DNA of 64,000 nt from Flavobacterium sufflavum. GTDB taxonomy: Bacteria; Bacteroidota; Bacteroidia; Flavobacteriales; Flavobacteriaceae. Below are positions 8,544 through 18,849 of this stretch, in pieces. Below the pieces are notes generated by a model. That model was not told where the DNA came from, made no database searches, and worked only from the letters and a program-made list of their open reading frames with translations. The translations under genes were made by a program, and so were the position numbers. The DNA lies in assembly GCF_004016525.1 (NCBI RefSeq), contig NZ_SACJ01000002.1, forward strand, positions 558,001 to 622,000. The letters are read 5' to 3'. Position 1 is the first letter of the stretch. Each line of letters begins with the position of its first letter.

Positions 8544-9323
8544 TTATAGCGAAGGAACTTTTAAATTGGTTTTTGTAAGCCATTCTTCCAGTAATTTATT
8601 GAATTCATCGGGGTGTTCCATCATGGCTGCATGACCACATTGGTCAATCCAGTACAAGGTGGAATTAGGTAGTAATTTGTTGAATTCCGTCGCTACTTCC
8701 GGAGGGGTAACCTTATCGTTTTTCCCCCAAATAATACAAGTTTGAACGTGCATTTTTGGTAAATCTTTAGCCATATTGTGACGAATTGCACTCTTAGCAA
8801 TAGTTAAAGTTTTGATTAGTTTTATACGATCGTTTACGGTTGCATATACTTCGTCAATCAAATCAGGAGTGGCAATTTTTGGGTCGTAAAATACGTCTTC
8901 AGCTTTCTTTTTGATGTATTCGTAGTCACCTCTTTTTGGGTAGCTGTCTCCCATGGCGCTTTCGTAAAGTCCTGAACTTCCTGTTATTACAAGTCCGGCT
9001 ACTTTTTCAGGATACATTTTGGTGTGGTACAATGCAATGTGTCCACCTAATGAGTTTCCTAAAAGAATTACCCTGTCAAAACCTTTAAAAGTAATGAAGT
9101 CCTTTACGTATTTAGCAAAGGCTTTTACGTTGGTTTTAAGTAAGCTTTGAGTGTATATTGGTAAGTCTGGAATAACAATTTTATATCCTTTGTCAGAGAA
9201 ATAACGAGCTACACCATCAAAGTTGCTTAAACCTCCCATTAAACCGTGTAAAATAACAATAGGGATTCCTTCTCCTGCTTCGTAATAGCTGTATCTGCCT
9301 TCTTTCTTATAGTTTTTGTCCAT
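8544..9323 (-). CDS. Alpha/beta hydrolase
   Basis: A cytoplasmic alpha/beta-hydrolase fold protein (259 residues from the chosen start). The nucleophile elbow is GNSLGGH (Ser in the G-x-S-x-G pattern), the oxyanion loop follows HGLMGG, the acid is probably the Asp in WGKNDKVTPP and the catalytic His is in CGHAAMMEHP. The substrate cannot be predicted; the closest general resemblance is to esterases and meta-cleavage hydrolases. I place the start at ATG 9323 (MDKNYKKEGRYSYYEAGEG) and not at 9353, because a TAnnTTTG promoter element on this strand covers 9351-9358 and the longer start would lie inside it. Confidence 0.88.
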   Translation of the reverse strand: MDKNYKKEGRYSYYEAGEGIPIVILHGLMGGLSNFDGVARYFSDKGYKIVIPDLPIYTQSLLKTNVKAFAKYVKDFITFKGFDRVILLGNSLGGHIALYHTKMYPEKVAGLVITGSSGLYESAMGDSYPKRGDYEYIKKKAEDVFYDPKIATPDLIDEVYATVNDRIKLIKTLTIAKSAIRHNMAKDLPKMHVQTCIIWGKNDKVTPPEVATEFNKLLPNSTLYWIDQCGHAAMMEHPDEFNKLLEEWLTKTNLKVPSL

Positions 9324-9350
9324 GCTTTTGGATGCGAATTTCAATTTCGA

Positions 9351-9358
9351 CAAATATA
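9351..9358 (-). promoter_or_regulatory. -7 promoter element for the hydrolase-engB unit
   Basis: Read on the minus strand this is TATATTTG, a match to TAnnTTTG. It would start transcription near 9344, about 20 nt before the ATG at 9323, and so decides between the two possible start codons of the hydrolase. No clear -33 TTG is visible. Confidence 0.5.
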
Positions 9359-9610
9359 GTATATAATCAGTTAAAATGAGTTTTTGAAAACTTTTTTTGA
9401 GGATAATATTCCAGAATTCACTTATATCTAAAAAAAGTGTGTTTGGTTATCTTGTTGAGTATCTAGTGTTTTTTTGAGGAATTGTAGGTGTTTTTTGTTG
9501 ATAAAAAAGCTTCTTGCTACGGACTGTTTTTTGGATTGAAATGGCATGCTTGTAAGAAAAGATAATTGAGCTAATATTCTGATAGTCTAAAAATTAAGGG
9601 TTTTGCTTCT

Positions 9611-9660
9611 AAAGTGGGTAAACTTATCAACAAAGTGGTAGAAAGTGGTAAAAGGTGGTA
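9611..9660 (+). promoter_or_regulatory. Likely MraZ operator: AAAGTGG repeats
   Basis: Four copies of (A)AAGTGG or AAGGTGG occur upstream of mraZ: AAAGTGGGTA at 9611, AAAGTGGTA at 9632, AAAGTGGTA at 9642 and AAGGTGGTA at 9652. The last three are spaced exactly 10 bp apart, one helical turn. MraZ is known to bind direct repeats of this kind in front of its own operon (TGGGN5 boxes in E. coli, AAAGTG boxes in mollicutes), so this is very probably the autoregulatory site of the division cluster. Confidence 0.75.
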
Positions 9661-9670
9661 AATTTTTTTA

Positions 9671-9678
9671 TATTTTTG
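9671..9678 (+). promoter_or_regulatory. -7 element of the mraZ/dcw promoter
   Basis: TATTTTTG matches TAnnTTTG and lies 11 nt after the last MraZ repeat and 26 nt before the mraZ start. No TTG is found at the usual -33 distance; the MraZ repeats occupy that place, which fits direct control of this promoter by MraZ. The region 9354-9610 in front of it shows no gene. Confidence 0.55.
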
Positions 9679-9703
9679 CTCTGTATCATTTAAAGCAATT
9701 CTT

Positions 9704-10174
9704 TTGAATACAATTATTGGAACATATGAGTGTAAAGTCGATGCTAAAGGGAGGGTTTTGTTACCTGCTCCTTTAAAAAAGCAATTGGCTACCTCTCTTC
9801 AGGACGGTTTTGTTTTGAAGCGTTCCTTGTTTCAGCCTTGTTTGGAGTTGTATCCAATGGAAGAATGGAATTTGATGATGCAAAAAATCAATAAGCTTAA
9901 TCGATTTGTTAAGAAGAACAACGACTTTATCCGCAAGTTTACAGCTGGTGTTAAGGTAGTTGAGATTGATACTTTGGGGCGTTTATTAGTGCCTAAGGAT
10001 TTGGTGAATTTTGCCAGTATTGCTAAGGATGTTGTTTTTTCGTCTGCGGTTAATATTGTGGAAATTTGGGATAAGGATTTGTATGAGCAGTCAATAGATG
10101 ATGGTGTTGATTTTGCAGACTTGGCTGAAGAGGTAATGGGTAATATAAATGATGACAACGATGGAATATCATAA
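9704..10174 (+). CDS. mraZ: Transcriptional regulator MraZ
   Basis: First gene of the division and cell wall cluster. MraZ is a ring-forming DNA-binding protein with two AbrB-like (SpoVT/AbrB) half domains; both are visible, around GTYECKVDAKGRVLLPAPLK (6-25) and VVEIDTLGRLLVPKDL (about 85-100), each with the DxxGR signature. The 156-residue length is normal. The start is TTG at 9704 (MNTIIGTYECKVD). It overlaps the rsmH start. Three phased AAAGTGG-type repeats upstream are its probable binding sites. Confidence 0.96.
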   Translation: MNTIIGTYECKVDAKGRVLLPAPLKKQLATSLQDGFVLKRSLFQPCLELYPMEEWNLMMQKINKLNRFVKKNNDFIRKFTAGVKVVEIDTLGRLLVPKDLVNFASIAKDVVFSSAVNIVEIWDKDLYEQSIDDGVDFADLAEEVMGNINDDNDGIS

Positions 10175-11057
10175 TCCGGTTTTGCTGAAAGAGACGGTAG
10201 ATGGTTTAAATATTAAGCCTGATGGAGTGTATGTAGATGTGACTTTTGGAGGAGGTGGTCATTCGAAAGAGATTTTAAGAAGATTAGGTCCTGATGGAAA
10301 ATTATTCGCTTTTGATCAGGATGAAGATGCGTTGGCTAATGCGCTTCCTGATGAGCGATTTGTGTTGATTAATGAAAATTTTAGACATATAAAACGATTC
10401 TTGCGTTTTCACGGTGCAAGAAGTGTTGACGGGATTTTAGGTGATTTAGGTGTTTCTTCCCATCAATTTGATGTGCCGGAAAGAGGTTTTTCAACCCGAT
10501 TTGATGCAGGTTTGGATATGAGAATGAGTCAGAAAAATGACCTTAATGCTTATAAGGTGGTTAATGAGTATGATGATGCTAATTTGAGAAGGGTTTTCTT
10601 TGATTATGGCGAATTGAAAAATGCACCTGCTTTGTCAAGAACCATTATAGAAGCCAGAGTGCATCGACCAATAAAAACTACTGATGAACTAAAAGAAGTT
10701 TTGTCGAAATATTTACCTGAAAGAGTTCGAAATAAAGTATTAGCTCAAATTTATCAGGCAATTCGAATTGAGGTGAATCAGGAGATGGATGTTTTAAAAG
10801 AATTTTTAGAACAATCATTAGAAATTTTGAAACCGGGAGGGAGATTAAGTGTGATATCTTATCATTCCTTAGAAGATCGTTTGGTAAAAAGATTTATAAA
10901 AAACGGCATGTTTGAAGGAGAGCCGGAACGTGATTTTTTTGGAAATTTTTCAGTTCCATTTAAAACTATTGGAAAGCTAATCGTTCCTGATAACGAAGAG
11001 ATTAAAGTTAATAACAGAGCAAGAAGTGCTAAGTTGAGAATTGCCGAAAAGATTTAG
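10149..11057 (+). CDS. rsmH: 16S rRNA (cytosine(1402)-N(4))-methyltransferase RsmH
   Basis: SAM-dependent methylation of C1402 in the decoding centre of 16S rRNA. The sequence has the SAM-binding motif VDVTFGGGGHSKEIL near the N-terminus, LGDLGVSSHQFD, and the C-terminal LSVISYHSLEDRLVKRF and NNRARSAKLRIAEK typical of the family. About 300 residues, the usual length. ATGs at 10149, 10152 and 10161 are all possible starts; the conserved part begins at MEYHNPVLL (10161). All of them overlap the 3' end of mraZ, so translation is coupled. Confidence 0.96.
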   Translation: MMTTMEYHNPVLLKETVDGLNIKPDGVYVDVTFGGGGHSKEILRRLGPDGKLFAFDQDEDALANALPDERFVLINENFRHIKRFLRFHGARSVDGILGDLGVSSHQFDVPERGFSTRFDAGLDMRMSQKNDLNAYKVVNEYDDANLRRVFFDYGELKNAPALSRTIIEARVHRPIKTTDELKEVLSKYLPERVRNKVLAQIYQAIRIEVNQEMDVLKEFLEQSLEILKPGGRLSVISYHSLEDRLVKRFIKNGMFEGEPERDFFGNFSVPFKTIGKLIVPDNEEIKVNNRARSAKLRIAEKI

Positions 11058-11066
11058 ATAAAAACA

Positions 11067-11414
11067 ATGAAAACGAGTATTTACAATCTATTAAAAGCAA
11101 GATTTTTAATCGATGATGATGCGATTAAGAACTGGCGTTTTATTGTTTTTTTGATTGTTCTGGCTATTGTCATGATTGCAAATACACAGCGCTACGAGCA
11201 AAAAGTATTTAAAATAGCCGAATTGACTTCGGAGGTAAAGGAGTTGCGTTCTGAGTTTGTGGACAGACGTTCGGAATTGATGAAATTGAGAATGGAATCG
11301 ACGGTTTCTGAAAAGATGGTAGAGAAAGAGATTTTCCCGTCAACAGTTCCTCCAGTGAAGATAAAAGTGAAAAAAGTAGAAGAAAAAAATTTCCTTAAGA
11401 AATTATGGCAGTAG
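11067..11414 (+). CDS. ftsL: FtsL-like divisome protein
   Basis: A 115-residue bitopic membrane protein with a short cytoplasmic N-terminus, one membrane segment at about 24-42 (WRFIVFLIVLAIVMIANT) and a periplasmic heptad-repeat coiled coil (about 45-90). Size, topology and location between rsmH and ftsI identify it as the FtsL equivalent, although FtsL sequences diverge widely. It would join FtsQ and a DivIC-like partner to activate FtsW-FtsI. Its stop lies inside the start of ftsI (10 nt overlap). Confidence 0.85.
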   Translation: MKTSIYNLLKARFLIDDDAIKNWRFIVFLIVLAIVMIANTQRYEQKVFKIAELTSEVKELRSEFVDRRSELMKLRMESTVSEKMVEKEIFPSTVPPVKIKVKKVEEKNFLKKLWQ

Positions 11415-13408
11415 ATGATAAATACATATCGTACCGAATCTACCTGGTTGCTTTTGCTATTTTTTTGATAGCAATGGCAATTGCTGTTAAGTTGACCAAT
11501 ATTCAATGGGTTGAAGGAGATTATTATAGAGAATTAGCTAAGGAAAGAACTGTTAGGAATTTTGTTATTCCTGCCAATAAAGGAAATATTTATTCTTCTG
11601 ACGGAAGTTTATTGGCTACTTCAATTCCAAAATACATTATCCGTTTTGATGCTTTGGCACCAAAGAGAGAAGCTTTTGAAAAAAATGTTAATGCATTAGC
11701 CGATTCATTAGCGACTGTTTTAGGGAAATCAGCGGCTTATTATCAAAACGAACTTAGAAAAGCAAGAGCGAATAATAACCGTTATTTTTTAGTTGCCAGA
11801 GATTTAAGTTACACTGATTACATGAAAATCAAAGGATTTCCTTTATTTGAATTAGGGGCTTATAAAGGCGGAATCATAATCGAACAAAAAACAGTACGTG
11901 AACATCCAATTGGCAAAATTGCTGAAAGAACCATTGGTTACGAAAGAAAATATCAGGTAGGACATTCAGATGGTAAAGGAATCGAATGGGCTTATAGAGA
12001 TTATTTGAATGGTAAGGATGGAAAAATTCTAAAGCAAAAAATTGCTAAAGGACAATGGAAACCTATCAGGGATTTAAATGAGGTTGACCCTCAGGATGGA
12101 TACGATGTGATTTCTACATTAGATGTTTACATTCAGGACATTGCACACCATGCTTTATTGAAACAACTGGAAGATTATCAGGCCGATCACGGTTGTGTGG
12201 TGGTGATGGAAACGCATACCGGACAGGTAAAAGCAATTTCTAATTTAGGAAGAGCTAATGATGGTTCTTATTACGAAACAACTAATTATGCTGTAGCCGA
12301 ATCGCATGAACCAGGTTCTACTTTTAAACTGGTTGATTTAATGAGCATTTTAGAAGATAAAGTTGCCGATACCAGTACGGTTTATGATAGTCATGGTGGT
12401 GTAGTTAAATATTACGGAAGATCTGTACGTGATTCACATACTGGTGGTTATGGTAAGATTTCGTTGGCCCGTGGTTTTGAACTTTCATCAAATACAGTGA
12501 TGGTTCAGGCGGTTTATGAGAATTATAAAAATAATCCATCAAAATTTGTAAATCACATCAAAAATTTTGGATTAGACAAACCTTTAGGATTGCATCTTAA
12601 AGGGGAAGGAAGGCCAATTATTCCACATCCTGGTGATAAAATTTGGTCGGGAATTTCACTTCCGTGGATGGCTTTTGGATATTCAGTTTCAGTTACTCCA
12701 ATGCAAACTTTAGCCTTTTATAATTCGGTTGCAAATAATGGCGTAATGGTAAGGCCTCAATTTGTTTCAGAAATTAAAGAATGGAACAAAACGATTAAAA
12801 AATTTGATACGGAGGTAATTAATCCAAGGATTTGTTCGCCTGAAACACTTAAAAAAGTAAGGGCAGTTTTAGGGAATGTGGTAAAAAAAGGAACAGCTTC
12901 TAAATTGTATTCAAAAGATTTTCCGATGGCAGGAAAAACAGGAACTGCTATGGTTAATTATAATAAGGCAGGAAGAGAAGGAATGTATTATGCCTCTTCT
13001 TTTGTGGGGTATTTTCCGGCTGATCATCCTAAATATTCCTGTATTGTAGTGGTGCATAAACCTAATACGGCCAATAATAATTATTATGGTGCCGACGTTG
13101 CGGGCCCTGTTTTTAAACGAATTGCTCAAAAGATTTTTACTGAAGTGCCTTCGACAAATGAAATCAAAAAACTGGACAGAAAGATTCCAAAACAAGAGAA
13201 AAATTACAACGAGTATTTTGCTAAACTTCAAAAAAATCAACAACTAATTCCTGATGTTAAAGGAATGCCGGGGATGGATGCTATTGCTTTGCTAGAAAAT
13301 TTAGGAATGAAAGTAAGAACCAGTGGAATGGGGAAAGTTAAAAGACAATCGCTACAGGCGGGTCAAAACATTAAGAAAAACACAACTATAACCTTAGAAT
13401 TATTGTGA
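11405..13408 (+). CDS. ftsI: Division-specific transpeptidase FtsI (PBP3) with PASTA domain
   Basis: Class B penicillin-binding protein that crosslinks septal peptidoglycan together with FtsW. The 667 residues show a membrane anchor (about 11-29), a PBP dimerisation domain (about 55-215), and the transpeptidase domain with STFK (305-308, catalytic Ser305), SSN (361-363) and KTGT (511-514). A C-terminal PASTA-like domain begins near residue 610 (LIPDVKGMPGMDAIALLENL), which E. coli FtsI lacks but Bacteroidota versions commonly have. It overlaps ftsL and its TGA stop overlaps the GTG start of murE. Confidence 0.96.
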   Translation: MAVDDKYISYRIYLVAFAIFLIAMAIAVKLTNIQWVEGDYYRELAKERTVRNFVIPANKGNIYSSDGSLLATSIPKYIIRFDALAPKREAFEKNVNALADSLATVLGKSAAYYQNELRKARANNNRYFLVARDLSYTDYMKIKGFPLFELGAYKGGIIIEQKTVREHPIGKIAERTIGYERKYQVGHSDGKGIEWAYRDYLNGKDGKILKQKIAKGQWKPIRDLNEVDPQDGYDVISTLDVYIQDIAHHALLKQLEDYQADHGCVVVMETHTGQVKAISNLGRANDGSYYETTNYAVAESHEPGSTFKLVDLMSILEDKVADTSTVYDSHGGVVKYYGRSVRDSHTGGYGKISLARGFELSSNTVMVQAVYENYKNNPSKFVNHIKNFGLDKPLGLHLKGEGRPIIPHPGDKIWSGISLPWMAFGYSVSVTPMQTLAFYNSVANNGVMVRPQFVSEIKEWNKTIKKFDTEVINPRICSPETLKKVRAVLGNVVKKGTASKLYSKDFPMAGKTGTAMVNYNKAGREGMYYASSFVGYFPADHPKYSCIVVVHKPNTANNNYYGADVAGPVFKRIAQKIFTEVPSTNEIKKLDRKIPKQEKNYNEYFAKLQKNQQLIPDVKGMPGMDAIALLENLGMKVRTSGMGKVKRQSLQAGQNIKKNTTITLELL

Positions 13409-14868
13409 TAAAACTAAAAGACATATTATATAGAGTAGCAATCGAAGCCGTTCATGGATCGACTGACATTGCCATCGGGAAATTGGATTTCGATTCGAGA
13501 AAAATCGAAGCCAATGATGTGTTTGTTGCTATTCGCGGAACAATTTCGGATGGGCATGATTATATTCAAAAAGCAATCGATTTAGGTGCCAAAGCAATAA
13601 TTTGCGATACTTTTCCTGAGCAATTTGCTAGTGAAGTTACTTATGTTCAGGTAAACGATACGAACAAGGCGCTTGCTTTTATGGCTGCTAATTATTTTGG
13701 AGATCCATCTGAAAAATTGAAGTTAGTAGGAATAACGGGAACTAATGGGAAAACAACTATTGCTTCTTTATTGTATCAATTGTTTAAAAAAGCAGGATTT
13801 AAAGTTGGTTTACTTTCTACCGTAAAAATATTGGTTGATGATGTGGAGTACAAAGCGACTCATACCACTCCCGATTCGATTACGATAAATCATTTTTTGA
13901 ATGAAATGGTTGATGCCGGTGTTGAATATTGCTTTATGGAAGTGAGTTCGCATGGAATTCATCAAAAACGCACCGAAGCATTGCATTTTACAGGAGGTGT
14001 TTTTACTAATTTGTCACATGACCATTTAGATTACCATCCAACATTTGCCGAATATAGAGATGTTAAAAAATCATTTTTTGACAATTTACCAAAAACTGCT
14101 TTTGCGATTTCTAATATCGACGATAAGAATGGAGCGGTAATGTTACAAAATACGGTAGCTAAAAAACGTACTTACGCTCTTAAATCTTATGCTGATTATA
14201 AGGCTCAAATTTTAGAGAACTTATTATCCGGTTTGTTGTTGAAAATTGAAGGCAACGAAGTTTGGGTGAAATTAATAGGTGTTTTTAATGCTTATAATCT
14301 GTTGGCAATTTATGGAACTGCTATCGAATTAGGTTTGGATAATTTGGAAACACTTCGTTTGTTGTCGGAACTAGAGAGCGTTTCAGGAAGATTCCAATAT
14401 ATTGTTTCCGATTCGAATATTACTGCCATTGTTGATTATGCACATACTCCTGATGCCTTAGAAAATGTATTGAAAACGGTTAATGAAGTACGTACTAAAA
14501 ACGAACAACTTATCACGATTGTAGGTTGTGGAGGAAATAGAGATAAGGCTAAACGTCCAATTATGGCAGGAATTGCTGCCGAGTTAAGCAACAAAACCAT
14601 TTTAACATCGGATAATCCCAGAGATGAAGATCCTGATACCATTATCAGTGAGATGGAAGCCGGAGTGCCACCACAAAATCATAAAAAAGTTTTTGCCGTT
14701 ACCGATAGAAAACAAGCTATAAAAATTGCTTGTCAATTGGCTCAGCCAAATGATATTATTTTAATTGCCGGAAAAGGACATGAAACCTATCAGGAAATCA
14801 AGGGCGTTCGTACCCATTTTGATGATATGGAAACTGTTAAGGAAATTTTAGAACAACTTCATAAATAG
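13405..14868 (+). CDS. murE: UDP-MurNAc-tripeptide synthetase MurE
   Basis: Adds the third amino acid to UDP-MurNAc-L-Ala-D-Glu in the cytoplasm. 487 residues starting at GTG, which overlaps the ftsI stop (GTGA). ATP-binding motif GTNGKTT at 112-118; the Mur ligase domains follow. The substrate-selecting motif is DNPR (in [11 protein letters not shown], about residue 405), which in this family indicates meso-diaminopimelate rather than lysine, as expected for a Gram-negative wall. Confidence 0.97.
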   Translation: MIKLKDILYRVAIEAVHGSTDIAIGKLDFDSRKIEANDVFVAIRGTISDGHDYIQKAIDLGAKAIICDTFPEQFASEVTYVQVNDTNKALAFMAANYFGDPSEKLKLVGITGTNGKTTIASLLYQLFKKAGFKVGLLSTVKILVDDVEYKATHTTPDSITINHFLNEMVDAGVEYCFMEVSSHGIHQKRTEALHFTGGVFTNLSHDHLDYHPTFAEYRDVKKSFFDNLPKTAFAISNIDDKNGAVMLQNTVAKKRTYALKSYADYKAQILENLLSGLLLKIEGNEVWVKLIGVFNAYNLLAIYGTAIELGLDNLETLRLLSELESVSGRFQYIVSDSNITAIVDYAHTPDALENVLKTVNEVRTKNEQLITIVGCGGNRDKAKRPIMAGIAAELSNKTILTSDNPRDEDPDTIISEMEAGVPPQNHKKVFAVTDRKQAIKIACQLAQPNDIILIAGKGHETYQEIKGVRTHFDDMETVKEILEQLHK

Positions 14869-14875
14869 TAAAAAT

Positions 14876-16105
14876 ATGCTGTATTATTTATTTGATTATT
14901 TCAACAAAACATTGAATATTTCTGGAACAGGAGTTTTTCAATACATCACTTTTAGATCGGCATTGGCCTTTATACTTTCGTTGTTGTTGTCTACAATTTA
15001 CGGGAAAAGAGTTATTCGTTTTTTACAAAGGCAGCAGGTTGGTGAAACCATCAGGGAACTTGGTTTAGAAGGGCAAAATGAGAAAGCGGGTACTCCTACC
15101 ATGGGAGGTTTGATTATCATTTTTGCAACATTAATCCCTGTTTTGTTGTTTGCCAAATTGCATAATATCTACATTGTTTTGTTGATTGTAACTACCTTAT
15201 GGATGGGGACAATTGGTTTTGTGGATGATTATATCAAAATTTTCAAAAAAGACAAACAAGGGTTAAAAGGAATCTTTAAAGTTTTTGGCCAGGTAGGATT
15301 AGGATTGATTGTGGGGAGTGTCTTGTATTTTAATCCTCATGTAACTGTTCGTACCGATACAGGAAGAACAGACATCTTTAGGCAAACTACAGAAACGGTT
15401 GTAGTACCAGCTGGTGTTGAAGAAAAATCGACGGCAACGACAATTCCTTTCGTGAAAAATAACGAATTTGATTATGCCGAAGTGCTTTCGTTTATGGGAG
15501 ATGGATATGAAAAATGGGCATGGATAATCTTTATTCCTGTAGTGATTTTTATTATCACGGCGGTTTCAAACGGTGCCAATTTAACTGATGGTATTGACGG
15601 ACTCGCGGCTGGAACTTCTGCAGTTTCGGTACTGGCATTGGCGATTTTTACCTTCGTTTCGGGAAATATCATTTTCTCTAATTATCTCAATATTATGTAT
15701 ATCCCTAATTCGGGGGAAATGACGGTTTTTATTGCCGCTTTTGTTGGGGCACTCATCGGATTTTTATGGTATAATTCGTATCCGGCATCCGTATTTATGG
15801 GAGATACAGGAAGTTTAACCATAGGAGGGATTATAGCGGTATTAGCTATTGCGGTTCGAAAAGAATTATTGATTCCACTTTTATGCGGGATTTTCCTTGT
15901 CGAAAATTTCTCAGTGGTTTTGCAGGTGAGTTATTTTAAATATACGAAGAAACGTTTTGGCGAAGGCCGAAGAATTTTCCTGATGTCGCCATTGCATCAT
16001 CATTATCAAAAGAAAGGTTACCACGAAAGTAAGATTGTTACCCGATTTTGGATTGTGGCCATCATGTTAGCGATACTTTCCATTGTTACCCTAAAACTAA
16101 GATAA
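14876..16105 (+). CDS. mraY: Phospho-N-acetylmuramoyl-pentapeptide transferase MraY
   Basis: Integral membrane enzyme that makes lipid I from UDP-MurNAc-pentapeptide and undecaprenyl phosphate. 409 residues with about ten membrane helices. Key motifs are TMGGLIII, the aspartate pair in [19 protein letters not shown] and MGDTGSL, and the His-rich [11 protein letters not shown] near the C-terminus. A periplasmic insert of some 60 residues (about 155-215) between helices is larger than in E. coli; this is usual for Bacteroidota as far as I recall. Confidence 0.97.
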   Translation: MLYYLFDYFNKTLNISGTGVFQYITFRSALAFILSLLLSTIYGKRVIRFLQRQQVGETIRELGLEGQNEKAGTPTMGGLIIIFATLIPVLLFAKLHNIYIVLLIVTTLWMGTIGFVDDYIKIFKKDKQGLKGIFKVFGQVGLGLIVGSVLYFNPHVTVRTDTGRTDIFRQTTETVVVPAGVEEKSTATTIPFVKNNEFDYAEVLSFMGDGYEKWAWIIFIPVVIFIITAVSNGANLTDGIDGLAAGTSAVSVLALAIFTFVSGNIIFSNYLNIMYIPNSGEMTVFIAAFVGALIGFLWYNSYPASVFMGDTGSLTIGGIIAVLAIAVRKELLIPLLCGIFLVENFSVVLQVSYFKYTKKRFGEGRRIFLMSPLHHHYQKKGYHESKIVTRFWIVAIMLAILSIVTLKLR

Positions 16106-16106
16106 G

Positions 16107-17438
16107 ATGAGACTGGTAGTATTAGGCGGAGGCGAAAGCGGAGTGGGGACAGCCATCCTGGGAAAAGAAAAAGGATACGATGTTTTTGTATCTGATTTTG
16201 GAAAAATAAAAGAAAGTTACAAAGAAGTTCTTATAAATAAAGGGATTGAATGGGAGGATGAAAAGCATACTGAATCCCTAATCTTAAATGCCGATGTGGT
16301 GATGAAAAGTCCCGGAATTCCGGAGAAAGCACCCATAGTTAAAAAGCTGGTTGAAAGGGGGATTCCGGTAATTTCTGAAATAGAATTCGCTGCTCCTTTT
16401 ACTAAAGCAATTACGATAGGAATAACAGGAAGTAACGGGAAAACAACTACTACGATGTTGACGTATCATCTGCTTCAATCAGCAGGATTGAATGTAGGAC
16501 TGGCAGGAAATATCGGGAAAAGCTTTGCTGAACAGGTTGCCGAAGATAAGTACGATAGTTATGTGTTAGAGTTGAGTAGTTTTCAGTTGGACGGAATCAT
16601 AAATTATAAGCCGCATATAGCCATTATAACTAATATCAGTCCGGATCATTTAGACCGATATGATTATAAATATGAGAATTACATTGATTCGAAATTTAGA
16701 ATAACAATGAATCAGACTGAAGAGGATTATCTCATTTATGATGCAGATGATGAGGCAATTTCAGAATGGTTACAAAAGAACAAAACAAGAGCAAAATTAA
16801 TTCCTTTCTCTTTGACAAAAACATTTGAAGAAGGAGCCTTTATAAAAAATAACACAATGGAAGCAATAATCAATCAAGAGGAATTTAAAATGGAAACAGA
16901 ATCAATTGCCTTGGAAGGAAAACATAATTTAAAAAATGCCATGGCAGCAACTTCTGTAGCAAAATTGATGCAAATTAGAAAGGCAACAATTCGCGAGAGT
17001 TTATCTAATTTTCAAGGTGTAGAACACCGTCTTGAGAAAGTATTGAAAATCCAAAATGTACAATACATAAACGATTCTAAAGCAACGAATGTAAATGCTA
17101 CTTTTTTTGCCTTAGACAGTATGAATACGCCAACAGTATGGATTGTGGGTGGTGTTGATAAAGGAAATGATTATAACGAATTGATGGCATTGGTTCGTGA
17201 GAAAGTAAAAGCTATTATTTGTCTTGGAGTTGATAATAGAAAAATTATTGATGCTTTTGGCAATGTGGTTGATATCATGGTTGAAGTGAACACTATGAGC
17301 GATGCTGTAAGAATGGCTCAACATATTTCTGAAAAAGGAGATGCCGTTTTATTGTCACCAGCCTGCGCTAGTTTTGACTTGTTTGAAAACTATGAAGACA
17401 GAGGTCGTCAATTTAAAGATGCAGTGCATAATTTGTAA
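16107..17438 (+). CDS. murD: UDP-MurNAc-L-alanine--D-glutamate ligase MurD
   Basis: Adds D-glutamate to UDP-MurNAc-L-Ala. 443 residues starting 2 nt after mraY. N-terminal UDP-binding Rossmann region (LVVLGGGESGVGTA), ATP-binding GSNGKTTTT at about residue 110, then the motifs ITNISPDHLDRY and NDSKATNVNATFFAL, with LLSPACASFDLFENYEDRG near the end. All are family hallmarks. Confidence 0.97.
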   Translation: MRLVVLGGGESGVGTAILGKEKGYDVFVSDFGKIKESYKEVLINKGIEWEDEKHTESLILNADVVMKSPGIPEKAPIVKKLVERGIPVISEIEFAAPFTKAITIGITGSNGKTTTTMLTYHLLQSAGLNVGLAGNIGKSFAEQVAEDKYDSYVLELSSFQLDGIINYKPHIAIITNISPDHLDRYDYKYENYIDSKFRITMNQTEEDYLIYDADDEAISEWLQKNKTRAKLIPFSLTKTFEEGAFIKNNTMEAIINQEEFKMETESIALEGKHNLKNAMAATSVAKLMQIRKATIRESLSNFQGVEHRLEKVLKIQNVQYINDSKATNVNATFFALDSMNTPTVWIVGGVDKGNDYNELMALVREKVKAIICLGVDNRKIIDAFGNVVDIMVEVNTMSDAVRMAQHISEKGDAVLLSPACASFDLFENYEDRGRQFKDAVHNL

Positions 17439-17546
17439 AAAAGTTAGGAGTTAGAGGTTAGGAGTTAGAAGTCTTCCATTATTTAAAGTTTTTTTCTAAC
17501 AACCCAGCCCCATAACTTATAACTGACAATATATAACTTAAAAACG
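17439..17546. repeat. Tandem GTTAGGAGTTAGA-type repeat between murD and ftsW
   Basis: The only gap of this size inside the coupled dcw cluster. It begins with short tandem units (GTTAGGA, GTTAGAG, GTTAGGA, GTTAGAA at about 17443-17470), followed by an unstructured AT-rich stretch. I regard it as a dispersed intergenic repeat; there is no T-tract hairpin, so no terminator. Confidence 0.5.
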
Positions 17547-18839
17547 ATGAAAAAACTAATTAGCAGATTAAAAGGAGATAAAGGTATTTGGTCATTTGTG
17601 GCCTTATTGGCCTTATTTTCCTTTATGCCTGTTTTTAGTGCGAGTAGTAATCTGGCTTATTTGGGTCATGGGACAGGAAATACTTTAGGGTATTTGTTGA
17701 AACATTTGGCGCATATTGGTTGTGGTTTTGCCATTATCTATTACGTTCATAAAGTTCCTTATCATTATTTCCGTTCTATTTCTAAATGGTTATTGCCTGT
17801 AGTTTGGGTAGTTTTAGCCATTACAATGATTAAAGGTACGGTTATTGGCGGAGCTAACGCCAGTAGATGGCTTCAAATTCCGTTTGTGGGGATTTCGTTC
17901 CAGCCTTCTGCTTTTGCGGCTTTGGTTTTATTTGTGTTTGTGGCTCGTTATTTGTCTAAAACACGAACAGAACCGATAGATTTTTTAGAGTCATTAAAAG
18001 AACTTTGGTTGCCTGTTTTTATTACTTTAATGTTTATTCTTCCTTCGAATTTTTCTACTACGGCGTTAATTTTTTCTATGATATTAATGTTGGTATTCAT
18101 AGGGAAATATCCAATGAAGTATATCGGAATCATTGTAGGCTCCGGAATTATATTTCTGACCTTCTTTGTTTTGATTTCAAAAGCATTTCCTGATGCTAAA
18201 TTCTTTAGCAGGGTTAGAACCTGGGAAAGCCGAATTGAAAATTTCAGTACCGATAAACCGGATGAAGACGATTACCAGATTGAGAAAGCTAAAATTGCGA
18301 TTGCATCTGGAAAAATATATGGATTAGGCCCGGGGAAAAGTGTTCAGAAAAACTTTTTACCACAATCTTCTTCCGATTTTATTTACGCTATTATAGTTGA
18401 AGAATATGGATTGATTGGTGGTTTAGGAGTGTTGTTCCTGTATCTGTTGTTGCTTTTCCGTTTTGTAATTGCTTCGCATAAGGCCAATACGCTTTTTGGA
18501 AAATTAGTCGTCATAGGACTTGGTTTTCCAATGATTTTTCAGGCGATGATTAATATGGCGGTGGCAGTAGAATTATTGCCTGTTACGGGACAAACCCTGC
18601 CGTTAATCAGTAGTGGAGGAACTTCTATCTGGATGACTTGTATCGCATTGGGAATTATCATTGGTGTGACCAAAAAAGAAGAAGAGATAGAGCAGGAACA
18701 AAAAGAAGCTGCCCGAAGAGAGGAAGCTCTTAAAAGATTGATTGATGCTGAATTGGCAGCTGAAGAACAACAGCAAAAAGAGTCTTATTCGATAGAAGAT
18801 AAAATGACTAATCCAATGAATGCCGTTTTAAACAAATAG
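17547..18839 (+). CDS. ftsW: Septal peptidoglycan polymerase FtsW
   Basis: SEDS-family glycosyltransferase that polymerises lipid II at the septum with FtsI. 430 residues with about ten membrane helices. Conserved stretches include [20 protein letters not shown] (with the SEDS catalytic region further on), [20 protein letters not shown] and ISSGGTSIW. The last 50 residues form a charged Glu/Gln-rich cytoplasmic tail. It is followed directly by murG. Confidence 0.97.
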   Translation: MKKLISRLKGDKGIWSFVALLALFSFMPVFSASSNLAYLGHGTGNTLGYLLKHLAHIGCGFAIIYYVHKVPYHYFRSISKWLLPVVWVVLAITMIKGTVIGGANASRWLQIPFVGISFQPSAFAALVLFVFVARYLSKTRTEPIDFLESLKELWLPVFITLMFILPSNFSTTALIFSMILMLVFIGKYPMKYIGIIVGSGIIFLTFFVLISKAFPDAKFFSRVRTWESRIENFSTDKPDEDDYQIEKAKIAIASGKIYGLGPGKSVQKNFLPQSSSDFIYAIIVEEYGLIGGLGVLFLYLLLLFRFVIASHKANTLFGKLVVIGLGFPMIFQAMINMAVAVELLPVTGQTLPLISSGGTSIWMTCIALGIIIGVTKKEEEIEQEQKEAARREEALKRLIDAELAAEEQQQKESYSIEDKMTNPMNAVLNK

Positions 18840-18849
18840 ATTGATAGCA

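Noticed and set aside
17443..17470. Possible start of a CRISPR or regulatory array (GTTAGGAGTTAGA units)
   Set aside because: Units of 7 nt without spacers, only four copies; simple tandem repeat.
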